NCBI RefSeq assembly: GCF_000389635.1
Contig: NC_021182.1
Coordinates: 2,604,001-2,668,000 of the forward strand
From: Clostridium pasteurianum BC1
Lineage (GTDB): Bacteria; Bacillota; Clostridia; Clostridiales; Clostridiaceae
Direction: 5' to 3'
Length of the DNA: 64,000 nt
Shown here: positions 1-9,037 of the stretch, piece by piece
Position numbering within the stretch: position 1 is the first letter of the stretch
Layout: every line of letters begins with the position of its first letter
Made by a program: the position numbers and the translations under genes
Notes under the pieces: generated by a model
Told to the model about the DNA's origin: nothing
The model's database searches: none
What the model saw: only the letters and a program-made list of their open reading frames with translations

Positions 1-1683
1 ATCAAACAATTAATGTTTATGGGAGTTATGGCAGCTATAAATCAGGAAATAGATTTTGAAACAGCTGAAAAATTGTGTGAAAAATTTAATGTTGTTGCCA
101 TGCTTAAAGAAGATAAGGATGATAATGAATTTGCCGAAATAGATAGTGAATCAGATAATGATTTATTATTAGAAAAAAGACCACCAGTTGTTACTGTAAT
201 GGGTCATGTTGATCATGGTAAAACGTCCCTATTGGATGCTATAAGAAAAGCTAAAGTAACAGAAACAGAAGCTGGTGGAATTACTCAACACATTGGTGCC
301 TATGTTGTCAATATAAATGGTGAAAATATAACCTTTTTAGATACACCTGGCCATGAAGCCTTTACTGCAATGAGAGCCAGGGGTGCCCAAATTACAGATA
401 TAGTTATACTGGTAGTTGCTGCTGATGATGGTATAATGCCTCAAACTAAAGAAGCTATAAATCACTGTAAAGCTGCAAATGTACCAATAATTGTAGCTAT
501 AAATAAAATTGATAAGCCAGGTGCTAATCCTGATAAAGTGAAACAGGAACTTACTGAACATGGTCTTGTTGCTGAAGACTGGGGTGGAGATGTAATATGT
601 GTGCCGGTTTCAGCAAGAACCAAAGAAGGTATAGATAATCTACTTGAGATGATAATATTAACAGCAGAAATTCAAGAATTAAAAGCGGATCCAAGCAGAA
701 AAGCTAAAGGTGCTGTAATTGAATCTAAATTAGATAAAGGAAGAGGTCCAGTAGCTTCTCTCTTAGTACAGAATGGTACTCTACATGTAGGAGATTCCAT
801 ATTAGTTGGTTCAACTTATGGGAGAATAAGGGCTATGTTTGACGACAATGGTAAAAAGATAAAAAAAGCTGGTCCTTCAATACCGGTTGAAATACTTGGT
901 CTTTCAGATGTACCTTCTGCTGGAGATAAATTCAATGTAATCAGAGATGAAAAGACTGCAAGAACTATGTCAGAAAAGAGAAAAGAAAAACTTAGAACTG
1001 CTTCTTTAAACTCAAATCATAAAGTGTCTTTAGAAGATTTATACAGCCAGATACAGGAAGGAAAGGTTAAGGAGCTTAATATCATTATTAAAGCTGATGT
1101 ACAGGGATCCATTGAAGCTTTAAAACAATCTCTTGAAAAACTTTCTACAGAATCTGTAAAGGTAAGGGTTATTCATGGTGCCGTTGGAGCTATAACAGAA
1201 ACAGATGTAACTCTTGCCAGTGCTTCAAATGCCATAATAATAGGCTTTAACGTAAGACCTGACACTAATGCAACTAATACTGCTGAAAAAGAAGATGTAG
1301 ACATAAAAACTTACAGAATAATATATAATGCTCTTGATGACATTAAAGCAGCAATGATAGGTATGCTTGAGCCAGAATTTAGAGAAGTTATATTAGGTAA
1401 AGTGGAAATTAGGCAGGTATATAAAATATCCAGCATAGGAACTGTTGCAGGATGTTATGTACTTGATGGGAAAATAACAAGAAACAGCAGCATTAGAATT
1501 ATAAGAGAAGGTATAGTTATACTTGAAGGAGAGCTTGGATCCCTCAAGAGATTTAAAGATGATGCTAAAGAAGTTGCTGCAGGTTATGAATGTGGTCTTA
1601 CAATAGATAAATTTAATGATATAAAAGAAGGAGATATTCTTGAGGTATTCGCTATGGAAGAAATAAAGCCTAAAGAATTATAA
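1..1683 (+). CDS. infB: Translation initiation factor IF-2 (5' end outside window)
   Basis: GTPase that places initiator fMet-tRNA on the 30S subunit and promotes subunit joining. The frame is open from base 1, so the N-terminal part lies outside the window. Counting from the ATG at 13, the G1 loop GHVDHGKT is at residues 64-71, the DTPGHEAF switch near 110 and the NKID guanine-binding motif near 165. The OB-like domain II, domain III and the C-terminal initiator-tRNA-binding domain follow in normal order. It is followed by rbfA after 18 bp, the usual clostridial order. Confidence 0.97.
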   Translation: MKQLMFMGVMAAINQEIDFETAEKLCEKFNVVAMLKEDKDDNEFAEIDSESDNDLLLEKRPPVVTVMGHVDHGKTSLLDAIRKAKVTETEAGGITQHIGAYVVNINGENITFLDTPGHEAFTAMRARGAQITDIVILVVAADDGIMPQTKEAINHCKAANVPIIVAINKIDKPGANPDKVKQELTEHGLVAEDWGGDVICVPVSARTKEGIDNLLEMIILTAEIQELKADPSRKAKGAVIESKLDKGRGPVASLLVQNGTLHVGDSILVGSTYGRIRAMFDDNGKKIKKAGPSIPVEILGLSDVPSAGDKFNVIRDEKTARTMSEKRKEKLRTASLNSNHKVSLEDLYSQIQEGKVKELNIIIKADVQGSIEALKQSLEKLSTESVKVRVIHGAVGAITETDVTLASASNAIIIGFNVRPDTNATNTAEKEDVDIKTYRIIYNALDDIKAAMIGMLEPEFREVILGKVEIRQVYKISSIGTVAGCYVLDGKITRNSSIRIIREGIVILEGELGSLKRFKDDAKEVAAGYECGLTIDKFNDIKEGDILEVFAMEEIKPKEL

Positions 1684-1701
1684 GACAAAGGGGAGAGTTC
1701 T

Positions 1702-2064
1702 ATGGTTAAATACAGAGGCGGAAGAATTAATGAAGAAGTAAAAAAGGCCGTCAGCAGTATTATTCAAAATGAAATAAAAGATCCAAGACTTAATACACTT
1801 ATAAGTGTTACTAAAGTTGAGGTTACCAAGGATTTAAGATATGCCAAGGTGCTTGTAAGTATACTTGGGGATGATAAAGTAAAAACTGAAAGCCTAAATA
1901 TTCTCAGAAAAAGTGCAGGTTTTATAAGAAGAGAGGTTGGTCATAAAGTCAGTTTAAGATTGACGCCAGAAATAATTATTGAACTTGATAATTCTATTGA
2001 ACAGGGAATGCATATAGATTCTATTCTTGAAAAGATAAAGGAGACCAGTAAAAATGATAATTGA
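1702..2064 (+). CDS. rbfA: Ribosome-binding factor A
   Basis: Small KH-fold factor that binds 16S rRNA and assists late 30S maturation and cold adaptation. At 120 residues it has normal family length. The start MVKYRGGRINEEVKKAVSSI is typical, and the KDPRL segment followed by ITKVEVTKDLRYAKVYVS-type text is the family signature region. An AAAGGGGAGAG ribosome site precedes the ATG. Its 3' end overlaps the start of nrnA by 11 bp, which suggests translational coupling in the infB operon. Confidence 0.96.
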   Translation: MVKYRGGRINEEVKKAVSSIIQNEIKDPRLNTLISVTKVEVTKDLRYAKVLVSILGDDKVKTESLNILRKSAGFIRREVGHKVSLRLTPEIIIELDNSIEQGMHIDSILEKIKETSKNDN

Positions 2065-3015
2065 TGAAATTATTAATGTACTGATAAAAAGTAACAAAAT
2101 TTTTGTTACTTTTCATCAGTCTCCAGATGGTGATTCTTTAGGGAGTTCCTTGGCTTTAGTTAATGGACTTAGATCAATAAACAAGGATATATCTATAGTT
2201 AGAAGGAGGCTATACCTGAGACTTTTTCTTTTTTAAACTTCAGTAGTGAAATAGATGGCAGTGTTAAAAATGTACCCTCTAATGGAGACTGTTTAGTGGC
2301 ACTTGATTGTGGAAATGTAGCTAGACTGAATTGTGATATAGATTTTAATAATAAAAAATTTACAGTAATGAATATAGATCACCATCTATCAAATGAACAT
2401 TATGGAGATTTGAATTATGTAGATACCAAAGCAGCTTCTGTTGGAGAAATAATTTATGAATTGCTTACAAAAATGAACATAAATATAGATACTAAAATTG
2501 CTGAATGTATATATACGTCAATATTAACAGATACAGGCTCCTTTAGACATTCAAATACTACCTATAATACACATTTAATTGCTGGTAATTTAATAAATAC
2601 TGGATTGGATTTTAGTTCTATACATAGAAAAATATTTGATAACAAAAGATTTGAAATAATAAAACTTCAGGGTCTTGTAATTGACAGCTTATATCTTAAT
2701 AAGGCTAAAAGTATTTGTGTAATGAAACTTACTAAGGATATGTTTAGTAAAGTGGGAATTGAAGAATGTGATAGTGCTGAAGTTATCTCCATTGGATTAA
2801 GGATTGACAGTGTGGAAGCTGCTGTTCTCCTGAAGGAAACAGAAGATGGAGTTAAAGTTAGTCTAAGATCAAAGAATTACATTGATGTAAGAAAAGTAGC
2901 CGAAAAATTTGGCGGTGGTGGACATATAAGAGCTGCAGGCCTAAAAATAATAAATAGTAATATTGAAGAAGTGGAAAAAGTGATTGTAAAAGAACTAGAA
3001 AAAGAGTTGATATAA
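2054..3015 (+). pseudogene. nrnA: DHH-family oligoribonuclease/pAp phosphatase NrnA, frameshifted
   Basis: NrnA enzymes degrade nanoRNAs and dephosphorylate pAp. The first 50 residues (SPDGDSLGSS metal-binding motif) read from ATG 2054. The frame is then lost near 2201-2206 and ends at a TAA about 2234. The expected continuation EAIPETFSFLNFSSEI is in the next frame from 2206 and runs through the DHH motif (NIDHHLSNEHYG) and the GGGGH motif of the DHHA1 domain to 3015. One missing A in AGAAGG would explain it. The reading ends in TAATG, overlapping truB. It may be a true mutation or a sequencing error, since everything downstream of the shift is intact. Confidence 0.88.
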
Positions 3016-3884
3016 TGGATGGTATACTTAATATATATAAAACTACTGGTATAACTTCTTTTGATGTGGTAAGAATGGTACGTAAATTAAGTAAAATGAA
3101 AAAGGTTGGACATACAGGTACATTGGATCCTTTAGCTACAGGTGTTTTACCTATTTGCCTTGGAAAGGCCACAAAACTTGTTGATTATATAATGGATGAC
3201 TTTAAAGTATATGATACAATTTTAAAGCTTGGGTTTACTAGTGATACTTATGATAAAGAAGGTACAGTAACTAAAGTTAATGATGTGAATGTATCAGAAG
3301 AGGAGATACTTAATGTTATACATTCCTTTATAGGAGTTATAGATCAAGTTCCACCTATGTATTCAGCATTAAAAGTGGGGGGAAAAAGATTATATGACCT
3401 AGCAAGAAAGGGTATTGAAATAGAGCGGGATAGTAGAAAAATAACTATATATGATATAGCTATTACAGAAATTAAAATACCCTATGTACACTTTAAAGTT
3501 AAATGTTCTAAAGGAACCTATATTAGAAGTCTCTGTAATGATATAGGTTTAAAGCTTAAATGTGGAGCCTTAATGTGGAATTTGGAAAGAACGGCTACTG
3601 GCGCTTTCGCAAAGGAAGATTCTATTAGCATAGAGGATTTAACTGAAGAGAACTTAAAAGATCATTTAATTTCCATGGATACTGCTTTGCATAGATATAA
3701 AAAAATATATTTTCATGAGGACTTAGAAAAACTACTTATAAATGGGGTTACTATTAAAAATCCTTTATTAATAAGTAATATTCCAGATAAAGAATTGTGC
3801 AGAATATATCTAAAGAATAAAAAATTTATTGGCGTAGGTATGAAAAATGAGATTGGATTTAAAATAGTTAAATTATTAACTTAG
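3015..3884 (+). CDS. truB: tRNA pseudouridine(55) synthase TruB
   Basis: Isomerises U55 of the T-loop of tRNAs to pseudouridine. The N-terminus MDGILNIYKTTGITSFDVV and the catalytic segment GHTGTLDPLATGVLP (catalytic Asp near residue 38) are diagnostic, and KGTYIRSLCNDIG near residue 170 is the second conserved block. At 289 residues it has full length. The ATG overlaps the nrnA stop (TAATG), so it sits in the same operon and is probably translationally coupled. Confidence 0.97.
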   Translation: MDGILNIYKTTGITSFDVVRMVRKLSKMKKVGHTGTLDPLATGVLPICLGKATKLVDYIMDDFKVYDTILKLGFTSDTYDKEGTVTKVNDVNVSEEEILNVIHSFIGVIDQVPPMYSALKVGGKRLYDLARKGIEIERDSRKITIYDIAITEIKIPYVHFKVKCSKGTYIRSLCNDIGLKLKCGALMWNLERTATGAFAKEDSISIEDLTEENLKDHLISMDTALHRYKKIYFHEDLEKLLINGVTIKNPLLISNIPDKELCRIYLKNKKFIGVGMKNEIGFKIVKLLT

Positions 3885-3896
3885 GAGTAAGTGATT

Positions 3897-4829
3897 ATGA
3901 TTGTTTTACAGGATAATTTTAAAACAAAATTAAAATATAATACTTTTATAGCATTGGGTAGTTTTGATGGTCTTCACAAAGGACATATGACATTGATTAA
4001 TAAAGTATTGGAACTATCTAGGTCAAGCAACAATGCTAAAAGTATGGTAAATACTTTTGAAAATCATCCCTTAACTATAATTGATAAAAATAAAGTTCCA
4101 AAACTTATAATGGACAATAATACTAAAGCTGAAATTTTAGAAGAATTAGGTATAGATATAGTGAATTTTTCATCATTTAATGAGGAAATGATGAAAATGT
4201 CCCCCGAGGATTTTATAGTTAATATGATTAAATGCTACAATCCTATAGGACTTGTAGTTGGCTTTAATTATAAATTTGGTCATAGAAATCTCGGAGATAT
4301 TAAATTGCTGCAGAAATTAAGTGAAAAGTATAATTTTAAACTGTATATAATAAATCCCATTGAATATAATGAAACCGTAATTAGTAGTACTAGAATAAGA
4401 AATACCATTGGTAATGGTAAAATAGAGGATGCAAACAATATGTTATTAAAGCCATATATGCTTAAAGGAAAAGTTATATATGGTAAACAATTGGGAAGAA
4501 CTATTGGTTTTCCTACAGCAAATTTAGAATACAACAAAGATTTTGCTATTCCTAAAAGAGGAGTTTATTATACTTTAGTTAAATATGAAGGAAAAATATA
4601 TAAAGGTATAACCAATATAGGTACAAATCCAACTGTTGGTATAAACGAATTAACTATAGAGACTTATATGTTAGATTTTAATGCTGACATATATAATAAA
4701 AATATAAAAGTATATTTTATAAATAGAATAAGAGATGAAGAAAAATTTAATTCCCTAGAAGAACTTAAAAAACAACTAGAAAAAGATAAAAAATTTGCAA
4801 AATTGAGAAATATTAAAATTAAATTGTAA
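3897..4829 (+). CDS. ribF: Bifunctional riboflavin kinase / FAD synthetase
   Basis: Phosphorylates riboflavin to FMN and adenylates FMN to FAD. The N-terminal nucleotidyltransferase domain has GSFDGLHKGH near residue 25 and the SSTRIR motif near 165. The C-terminal riboflavin kinase domain begins about residue 185 with the GRTIGFPTANLEY block. I chose ATG 3897 over the in-frame GTG at 3891 because TAGGAG at 3882-3887 lies 9 bp from the ATG and only 3 bp from the GTG. It is the last gene of the infB run before a new promoter. Confidence 0.95.
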   Translation: MIVLQDNFKTKLKYNTFIALGSFDGLHKGHMTLINKVLELSRSSNNAKSMVNTFENHPLTIIDKNKVPKLIMDNNTKAEILEELGIDIVNFSSFNEEMMKMSPEDFIVNMIKCYNPIGLVVGFNYKFGHRNLGDIKLLQKLSEKYNFKLYIINPIEYNETVISSTRIRNTIGNGKIEDANNMLLKPYMLKGKVIYGKQLGRTIGFPTANLEYNKDFAIPKRGVYYTLVKYEGKIYKGITNIGTNPTVGINELTIETYMLDFNADIYNKNIKVYFINRIRDEEKFNSLEELKKQLEKDKKFAKLRNIKIKL

Positions 4830-4855
4830 AAATACATTTACAATTTAATTTTAAT
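4812..4855 (+). terminator. 19-bp perfect AT-rich inverted repeat at the end of ribF
   Basis: Bases 4812-4830 and 4837-4855 are perfect reverse complements around a 6-nt loop. The left arm contains the ribF stop codon. The stem is almost entirely A/T, so termination may be weak. The right arm also carries the -35 box of the rpsO promoter. Confidence 0.55.
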
Positions 4856-4865
4856 TTGATATAAT
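4837..4865 (+). promoter_or_regulatory. Vegetative promoter of rpsO
   Basis: TTTACA at 4837-4842 and a perfect TATAAT at 4860-4865 are separated by 17 bp, the sigma-A optimum. The S15 start codon is 84 bp downstream of the -10 box, leaving a leader of roughly 75 nt. Confidence 0.75.
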
Positions 4866-4948
4866 TTAATGTAGTAACCTTTTTCTAAGATTATTGATTG
4901 ACCGACGATATTCTTGGAATAAGGGGATAATATTTTGGAGGTGTCAAA

Positions 4949-5212
4949 ATGGATAAATTGACAAAAGAATCTATTATTAAAGAACACAGCAGACATGAAG
5001 GTGATACTGGTTCTCCAGAAGTTCAAATAGCTTTATTAACTGAGAAGATAAATCACTTAAATGAGCATTTGAAAATTCATAAAAAAGATTTCCATTCAAG
5101 AAGAGGTCTTCTGATGATGGTAGGTCAAAGAAGAGGTCTTCTAAATTACTTAACTAAGAAAGATATTGAAAGATATCGTGCTATTATTAAAAAACTTGGA
5201 TTGAGAAAATAA
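4949..5212 (+). CDS. rpsO: 30S ribosomal protein S15
   Basis: Binds the 16S rRNA three-way junction early in 30S assembly. At 87 residues it has the exact family length, with the [16 protein letters not shown] signature near residue 14 and [15 protein letters not shown] near 50. The ribosome site TTGGAGGTG lies 8 bp before the ATG. It has its own promoter and a strong terminator, and pnp follows from a separate promoter. S15 often represses its own mRNA, but I could not identify such a structure with confidence in the short leader. Confidence 0.98.
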   Translation: MDKLTKESIIKEHSRHEGDTGSPEVQIALLTEKINHLNEHLKIHKKDFHSRRGLLMMVGQRRGLLNYLTKKDIERYRAIIKKLGLRK

Positions 5213-5214
5213 TC

Positions 5215-5242
5215 TAATAGAGCGGTTTAAACCGCTCTATTA
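5215..5242 (+). terminator. rpsO terminator
   Basis: Bases 5215-5228 and 5229-5242 form a perfect 14-bp palindrome (core GAGCGGTTT/AAACCGCTC) directly after the rpsO stop, followed by a T-rich stretch. Confidence 0.8.
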
Positions 5243-5417
5243 TTTTAGTGCTATAAGCATTGTAAGAAAATAATAGTCATCAGTATTGGTTTGTTTTGTG
5301 TTATACTGTATTTGTAGAATGCTTTCATAGTATTGTTACATAAGCTTCCATACAAGATATCCAGGGTATACTTCTTATGTATTGTTTATTTTCCAGTGTT
5401 TTGATACATATAAAATT

Positions 5418-5446
5418 TTGATTATTACAATAATATATAATATAAT
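5418..5446 (+). promoter_or_regulatory. Vegetative promoter of pnp
   Basis: TTGATT at 5418-5423 and TATAAT at 5441-5446 are spaced by 17 bp. The AAAGGAGG ribosome site starts only 16 bp after the -10 box, so the leader from this promoter would be very short. Confidence 0.65.
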
Positions 5447-5476
5447 ACATTGCTATTTATTAAAGGAGGTAGATGT

Positions 5477-7591
5477 ATGAATCACGTACTTGAAGCTACC
5501 ATTGCGGGCAGAAATATCAAGGTGGAGTTTGGTAAAATAGGTATGCTCTCAGATTGTGCCATTTTTATGAGTTATGGCGAAACTGTTATTTTAATAAATG
5601 TTAACGCCTCAGAATCACCTAGAAATGGTATAGATTTCTTCCCATTAAGTGTTGAATATGAGGAAAGATTATACTCTGTAGGAAAAATACCTGGAGGTTT
5701 TATAAAAAGAGAAGGAAGACCATCAGAAAAAGCTATATTACATGCTAGGGCAATAGATAGACCATTAAGACCACTTTTCCCTAAAGGTTATAGAAATGAT
5801 GTCCAAATTGTGTGTACAGTAGTATCTGTTGAGCAAGATAATGTGCCAGATATATTGGCTATGAATGGTGCGTCAATGGCACTATGTTTATCAAGTATTC
5901 CTTTTACTACACCTGTTGCTACTGTAGCAGTAGGTATGATTGAGAATGAATTTATATTAAACCCAACTACTCAGCAGAGAAAAGAGAGTATATTAAGTTT
6001 AACTGTATGTGCAACAAAAGAAAGAATTATGATGATTGAAGCTGGTGGAGAAGAAATACCTGAAGATGTCATGATTAATGCTATAGATTTTGCATTTAAT
6101 GCTTGTCAGGAAATTGTAGCTTTTCAGGAAGACGCAATGAGGCAATTTGGAAAAGAAAAAATTGAGCCTAAACTGCACAAAGTTGATGAGGCTATAGAAG
6201 AGGATATAAAAAACTTTGCCTTTGATATGTTAAAAGAAGCTATGTATATCACTGATAGAGATAAGCGAAATGAAGTGTTAAAAGGTATAAATGAAAAACT
6301 TCAAGAGGAGTTTAGCGAAAAATATCCAGATAATACTGCTGAAATAGGTGAAGTAGTATATTCAATACAAAAGGGAATTGTCAGAAATATGCTGCTGAAT
6401 GAAGACAGACGACCTGATGGAAGAAATTTTGATGAAATAAGAAAAATTAGCTGTGACGTAGGTATATTACCAAGAACTCACGGAACTGGTCTATTTACAA
6501 GAGGATTAACTCAAGTTATGACTGTAGCTACTATAGGCGCACTTGGAGATGTTCAAATATTAGATGGACTTGGAACAGAAGAATCAAAAAGATATATGCA
6601 TCACTATAATTTCCCATCTTATTCTACAGGTGAAGTTAAACCTTTAAGAGGCCCAGGAAGAAGAGAAATCGGCCATGGAGCCCTAGCAGAAAAGGCCTTA
6701 GAACCTCTCATTCCTTCAGAAGAAGAATTTCCTTATACTATAAGATTAGTTTCAGAAGTTCTAAGTTCAAATGGATCAACTTCTCAGGCTAGTGTATGTG
6801 GAAGTACTTTAGCTCTTTTAGATGCTGGGGTTCCTATAAAAAGACCAGCAGCTGGTATAGCTATGGGTCTTATAACTAGTGAAGATTTATCAGAAGAAAA
6901 GGTTATTACAGATATACAGGGACTTGAGGATTTCTTTGGTGATATGGATTTTAAAGTTGCTGGTACAGAAAAAGGAATAACATCCATCCAAGTAGACACA
7001 AAGATTCATGGACTTTCAAAATACTGTATAGAACAGGCCATAACTGGTGCAAGAAAGGCTAGACTTACAATACTTGAAAAAATTAATGATTGTATTCCAG
7101 AAGCTAGGAAAGAATTATCTCCTTATGCTCCAAGAGCTTATACTATAAATATACATCCTGATAAAATTAGAGATGTTATCGGTGCTGGTGGAAAGACTAT
7201 CAATAAAATTATAGCTGAAACTGGAGTGAAAATTGACATAAATAATGACGGAAAGGTTTTTGTTATGTCAAATGATGGAGAAAGTGCCAATAAAGCACTT
7301 AAGATGATAGATGATTTAACTAAAGATGTAAAGGCTGGAGATATATATTTAGGTAAAGTTACTAAAACAACTAATTTTGGAGCTTTTGTAGAAATATTAC
7401 CTGGTAAAGAAGGCCTTGTCCATATTTCAAAACTGGATGTAAGCAGAGTAAATAAGGTAGAAGATATAGTATCTACAGGGGATGAAATATTAGTAAAAGT
7501 AACTGAAATAGACAATCAGGGAAGAATTAATCTTTCGAGAAAAGATGCTATAGCAGAATCTAAATCGGAAGAAGCTAAAGATGAACAGTAA
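5477..7591 (+). CDS. pnp: Polyribonucleotide nucleotidyltransferase (PNPase)
   Basis: Trimeric 3'-5' phosphorolytic exoribonuclease of mRNA decay. Two RNase PH-like domains are joined by an alpha-helical domain. The second carries RDGR-like and [11 protein letters not shown] text and the [17 protein letters not shown] block. A KH domain ([13 protein letters not shown], near residue 565) and an S1 domain ([19 protein letters not shown], near 630) follow. The annotated 704 residues start at ATG 5477, 7 bp after AAAGGAGG. An upstream in-frame TTG at 5450 has no ribosome site. Later in the window rny supplies the endonuclease partner of the Firmicute degradosome. Confidence 0.97.
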   Translation: MNHVLEATIAGRNIKVEFGKIGMLSDCAIFMSYGETVILINVNASESPRNGIDFFPLSVEYEERLYSVGKIPGGFIKREGRPSEKAILHARAIDRPLRPLFPKGYRNDVQIVCTVVSVEQDNVPDILAMNGASMALCLSSIPFTTPVATVAVGMIENEFILNPTTQQRKESILSLTVCATKERIMMIEAGGEEIPEDVMINAIDFAFNACQEIVAFQEDAMRQFGKEKIEPKLHKVDEAIEEDIKNFAFDMLKEAMYITDRDKRNEVLKGINEKLQEEFSEKYPDNTAEIGEVVYSIQKGIVRNMLLNEDRRPDGRNFDEIRKISCDVGILPRTHGTGLFTRGLTQVMTVATIGALGDVQILDGLGTEESKRYMHHYNFPSYSTGEVKPLRGPGRREIGHGALAEKALEPLIPSEEEFPYTIRLVSEVLSSNGSTSQASVCGSTLALLDAGVPIKRPAAGIAMGLITSEDLSEEKVITDIQGLEDFFGDMDFKVAGTEKGITSIQVDTKIHGLSKYCIEQAITGARKARLTILEKINDCIPEARKELSPYAPRAYTINIHPDKIRDVIGAGGKTINKIIAETGVKIDINNDGKVFVMSNDGESANKALKMIDDLTKDVKAGDIYLGKVTKTTNFGAFVEILPGKEGLVHISKLDVSRVNKVEDIVSTGDEILVKVTEIDNQGRINLSRKDAIAESKSEEAKDEQ

Positions 7592-7597
7592 AGATAG

Positions 7598-7624
7598 AAG
7601 GGCAACAGTGCCTTTTTATTTTTG
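7598..7624 (+). terminator. pnp terminator
   Basis: AAGGGCA (7598-7604) pairs with TGCCTTT (7609-7615) with one G-U pair, followed by a run of T. Confidence 0.75.
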
Positions 7625-7762
7625 TCCGATGACTACCCACTCTAATACTCCTACCTTTTTCAAAGTTGGAGTAAAGAGTGGCTATGTTCCTGGATAACGA
7701 TTTACCCTAAAGGACAACGATTTCTAAGTATCAAAAATACTGATACTAAGAACTCTGTTTAT
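7625..7762 (+). repeat. CCGATGAC structured element, copy A
   Basis: One of four related elements (others at 13511, 23314 and 24528). It begins TCCGATGAC directly after the pnp terminator T-run. CCACTCT...TACTCC pairs with GGAGTA...AGAGTGG, and CCGATGAC can pair with GTTCCTGG across an AT/CC internal loop. A 3' stem TTCTAAGTATCA/TGATACTAAGAA has a short 7-nt loop. It ends at a TTTAT. I do not recognise the family. Confidence 0.75.
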
Positions 7763-7886
7763 ATAAGTTTTTAATAAATTATTTTTTAAAATCAATTTAT
7801 ATTGTAATTACTTCTTTAAAATAATCATAGCTTTTATATATAGGATATAGATTCTATAAAAATTTTATATTTATGAGGTGATTATT

Positions 7887-8171
7887 TTGAATAATGATAT
7901 AAATAATATTAAACTATATAGTGAAATTGAAAAATATGAAATTATCAATGTAAATGATGGTGAAAAATATGCTGCTCTTTCAAACAATGATATAATAATA
8001 GATGATGATGGGAATATGAAATTATTGATCCTAAATGAAAATAGATCTGGTTTAAGCTTTTTTAATAAAAGTGATTTTTTAGAAGTTTCCTGGCAATATG
8101 TAAAGAAAATAGGAACTAGAACTATAATAATAGATGTAGAGGATAATGATTTAAAAAAATCTCAATTATAA
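7887..8171 (+). CDS. YlmC/YmxH-family sporulation protein (PRC-barrel-like)
   Basis: A 94-residue protein resembling the YlmC/YmxH group of small PRC-barrel-like proteins found beside tepA and ftsK in spore formers. It is an acidic beta-rich chain with the pattern YEIINVNDGEKYAALSNNDI followed by a short linker and WQYVKKIGTRTIIID. TTG 7887 is preferred because GAGGTG lies 6 bp upstream, while the in-frame GTG at 7878 falls inside that ribosome site. Its molecular role is not established. The gene stands alone between element copy A and tepA. Confidence 0.7.
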   Translation: MNNDINNIKLYSEIEKYEIINVNDGEKYAALSNNDIIIDDDGNMKLLILNENRSGLSFFNKSDFLEVSWQYVKKIGTRTIIIDVEDNDLKKSQL

Positions 8172-8197
8172 TATTACATTAAATAATGTATACATTT

Positions 8198-8228
8198 CAG
8201 TCTATATGTACAAAATATTTATAGACTG
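8198..8228 (+). promoter_or_regulatory. Hairpin abutting the tepA ribosome site
   Basis: CAGTCTATA (8198-8206) and TATAGACTG (8220-8228) form a perfect 9-bp stem whose 3' foot directly joins the GGGAG ribosome site. It has no T-run, so a role in translation or mRNA stability is more plausible than termination. Confidence 0.45.
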
Positions 8229-8240
8229 GGAGTGATATTT

Positions 8241-8936
8241 ATGGGCAAGACCAAAGATAAGAAAAATGAAAAAAAAGAGAATAATGAACAGCTTGAAAAT
8301 GTAAAAGAGCTAGGTGTTGATGATCTACCTGAAGAAGACGAAAGAATATATGTATTACCTATAATAGGTCAAGTTGAAGGTCATACAGTTCTTTCTCCTC
8401 AAACTAAAACAACCAAATATGAGCATGTAATACCTCAATTGGTTTCAATAGAGCGAAGTAAAAGTATAGAGGGAGTATTAATAGTTTTAAATACTGTGGG
8501 CGGCGATGTTGAAGCAGGCCTTGCTATAGCTGAAATGATTAGAAGTTTGAGTAAGCCTACTGTTTCATTAGTTATTGGAGGAGGACATTCTATTGGCGTT
8601 CCATTAGCTACTGCTGCAGATTATTCTTTTATATCTCCAAGTGCAACAATGATTATTCATCCAATAAGAATGAATGGTCTTATAATTGGAGTACCTCAAA
8701 CCTTTGAATATTTTAATAAGATGCAGCAGAGAATAATTGAATTTATTGCAAGAACTTCAAAAATAGATAAAGATACCATTAAAAAATTAATGATTCAAAG
8801 CGACGAATTATTAAATGATATGGGAACTATACTTATTGGAAATCAGGCAGTAGACTATGGATTAATAGATGATATTGGTGGTATAAAAGAAGCATTAGAA
8901 AAATTAGAGCAAATGATTCAAAAGCAACAACCATAG
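8241..8936 (+). CDS. tepA: ClpP-like serine protease, TepA family
   Basis: Member of the ClpP/crotonase fold group named translocation-enhancing protein TepA. The chain is 231 residues with a charged, disordered N-terminus of about 35 residues. The ClpP-like nucleophile region is GGGHSIGVPLATAA (Ser near residue 117), and the general-base His is in MIIHPIRMNG about 20 residues later. There is no membrane segment, so it is probably cytoplasmic. ATG 8241 is chosen over GTG 8232 because GGGAGTG overlaps the GTG. Position between ylmC and ftsK is typical of clostridia. Confidence 0.88.
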   Translation: MGKTKDKKNEKKENNEQLENVKELGVDDLPEEDERIYVLPIIGQVEGHTVLSPQTKTTKYEHVIPQLVSIERSKSIEGVLIVLNTVGGDVEAGLAIAEMIRSLSKPTVSLVIGGGHSIGVPLATAADYSFISPSATMIIHPIRMNGLIIGVPQTFEYFNKMQQRIIEFIARTSKIDKDTIKKLMIQSDELLNDMGTILIGNQAVDYGLIDDIGGIKEALEKLEQMIQKQQP

Positions 8937-8953
8937 GCACTTTTCCTATGGTT
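8929..8953 (+). terminator. tepA terminator
   Basis: AACCATAGG (8929-8937) and CCTATGGTT (8945-8953) form a 9-bp stem overlapping the stop codon, followed by TAATTTATTTATTTT. Confidence 0.75.
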
Positions 8954-9037
8954 AATTTATTTATTTTGAAAATAATATTTATTAGATAAAAAGGATATTT
9001 GCCATAAATGTAGAATAAACAATTGGAGGTGAATTCA

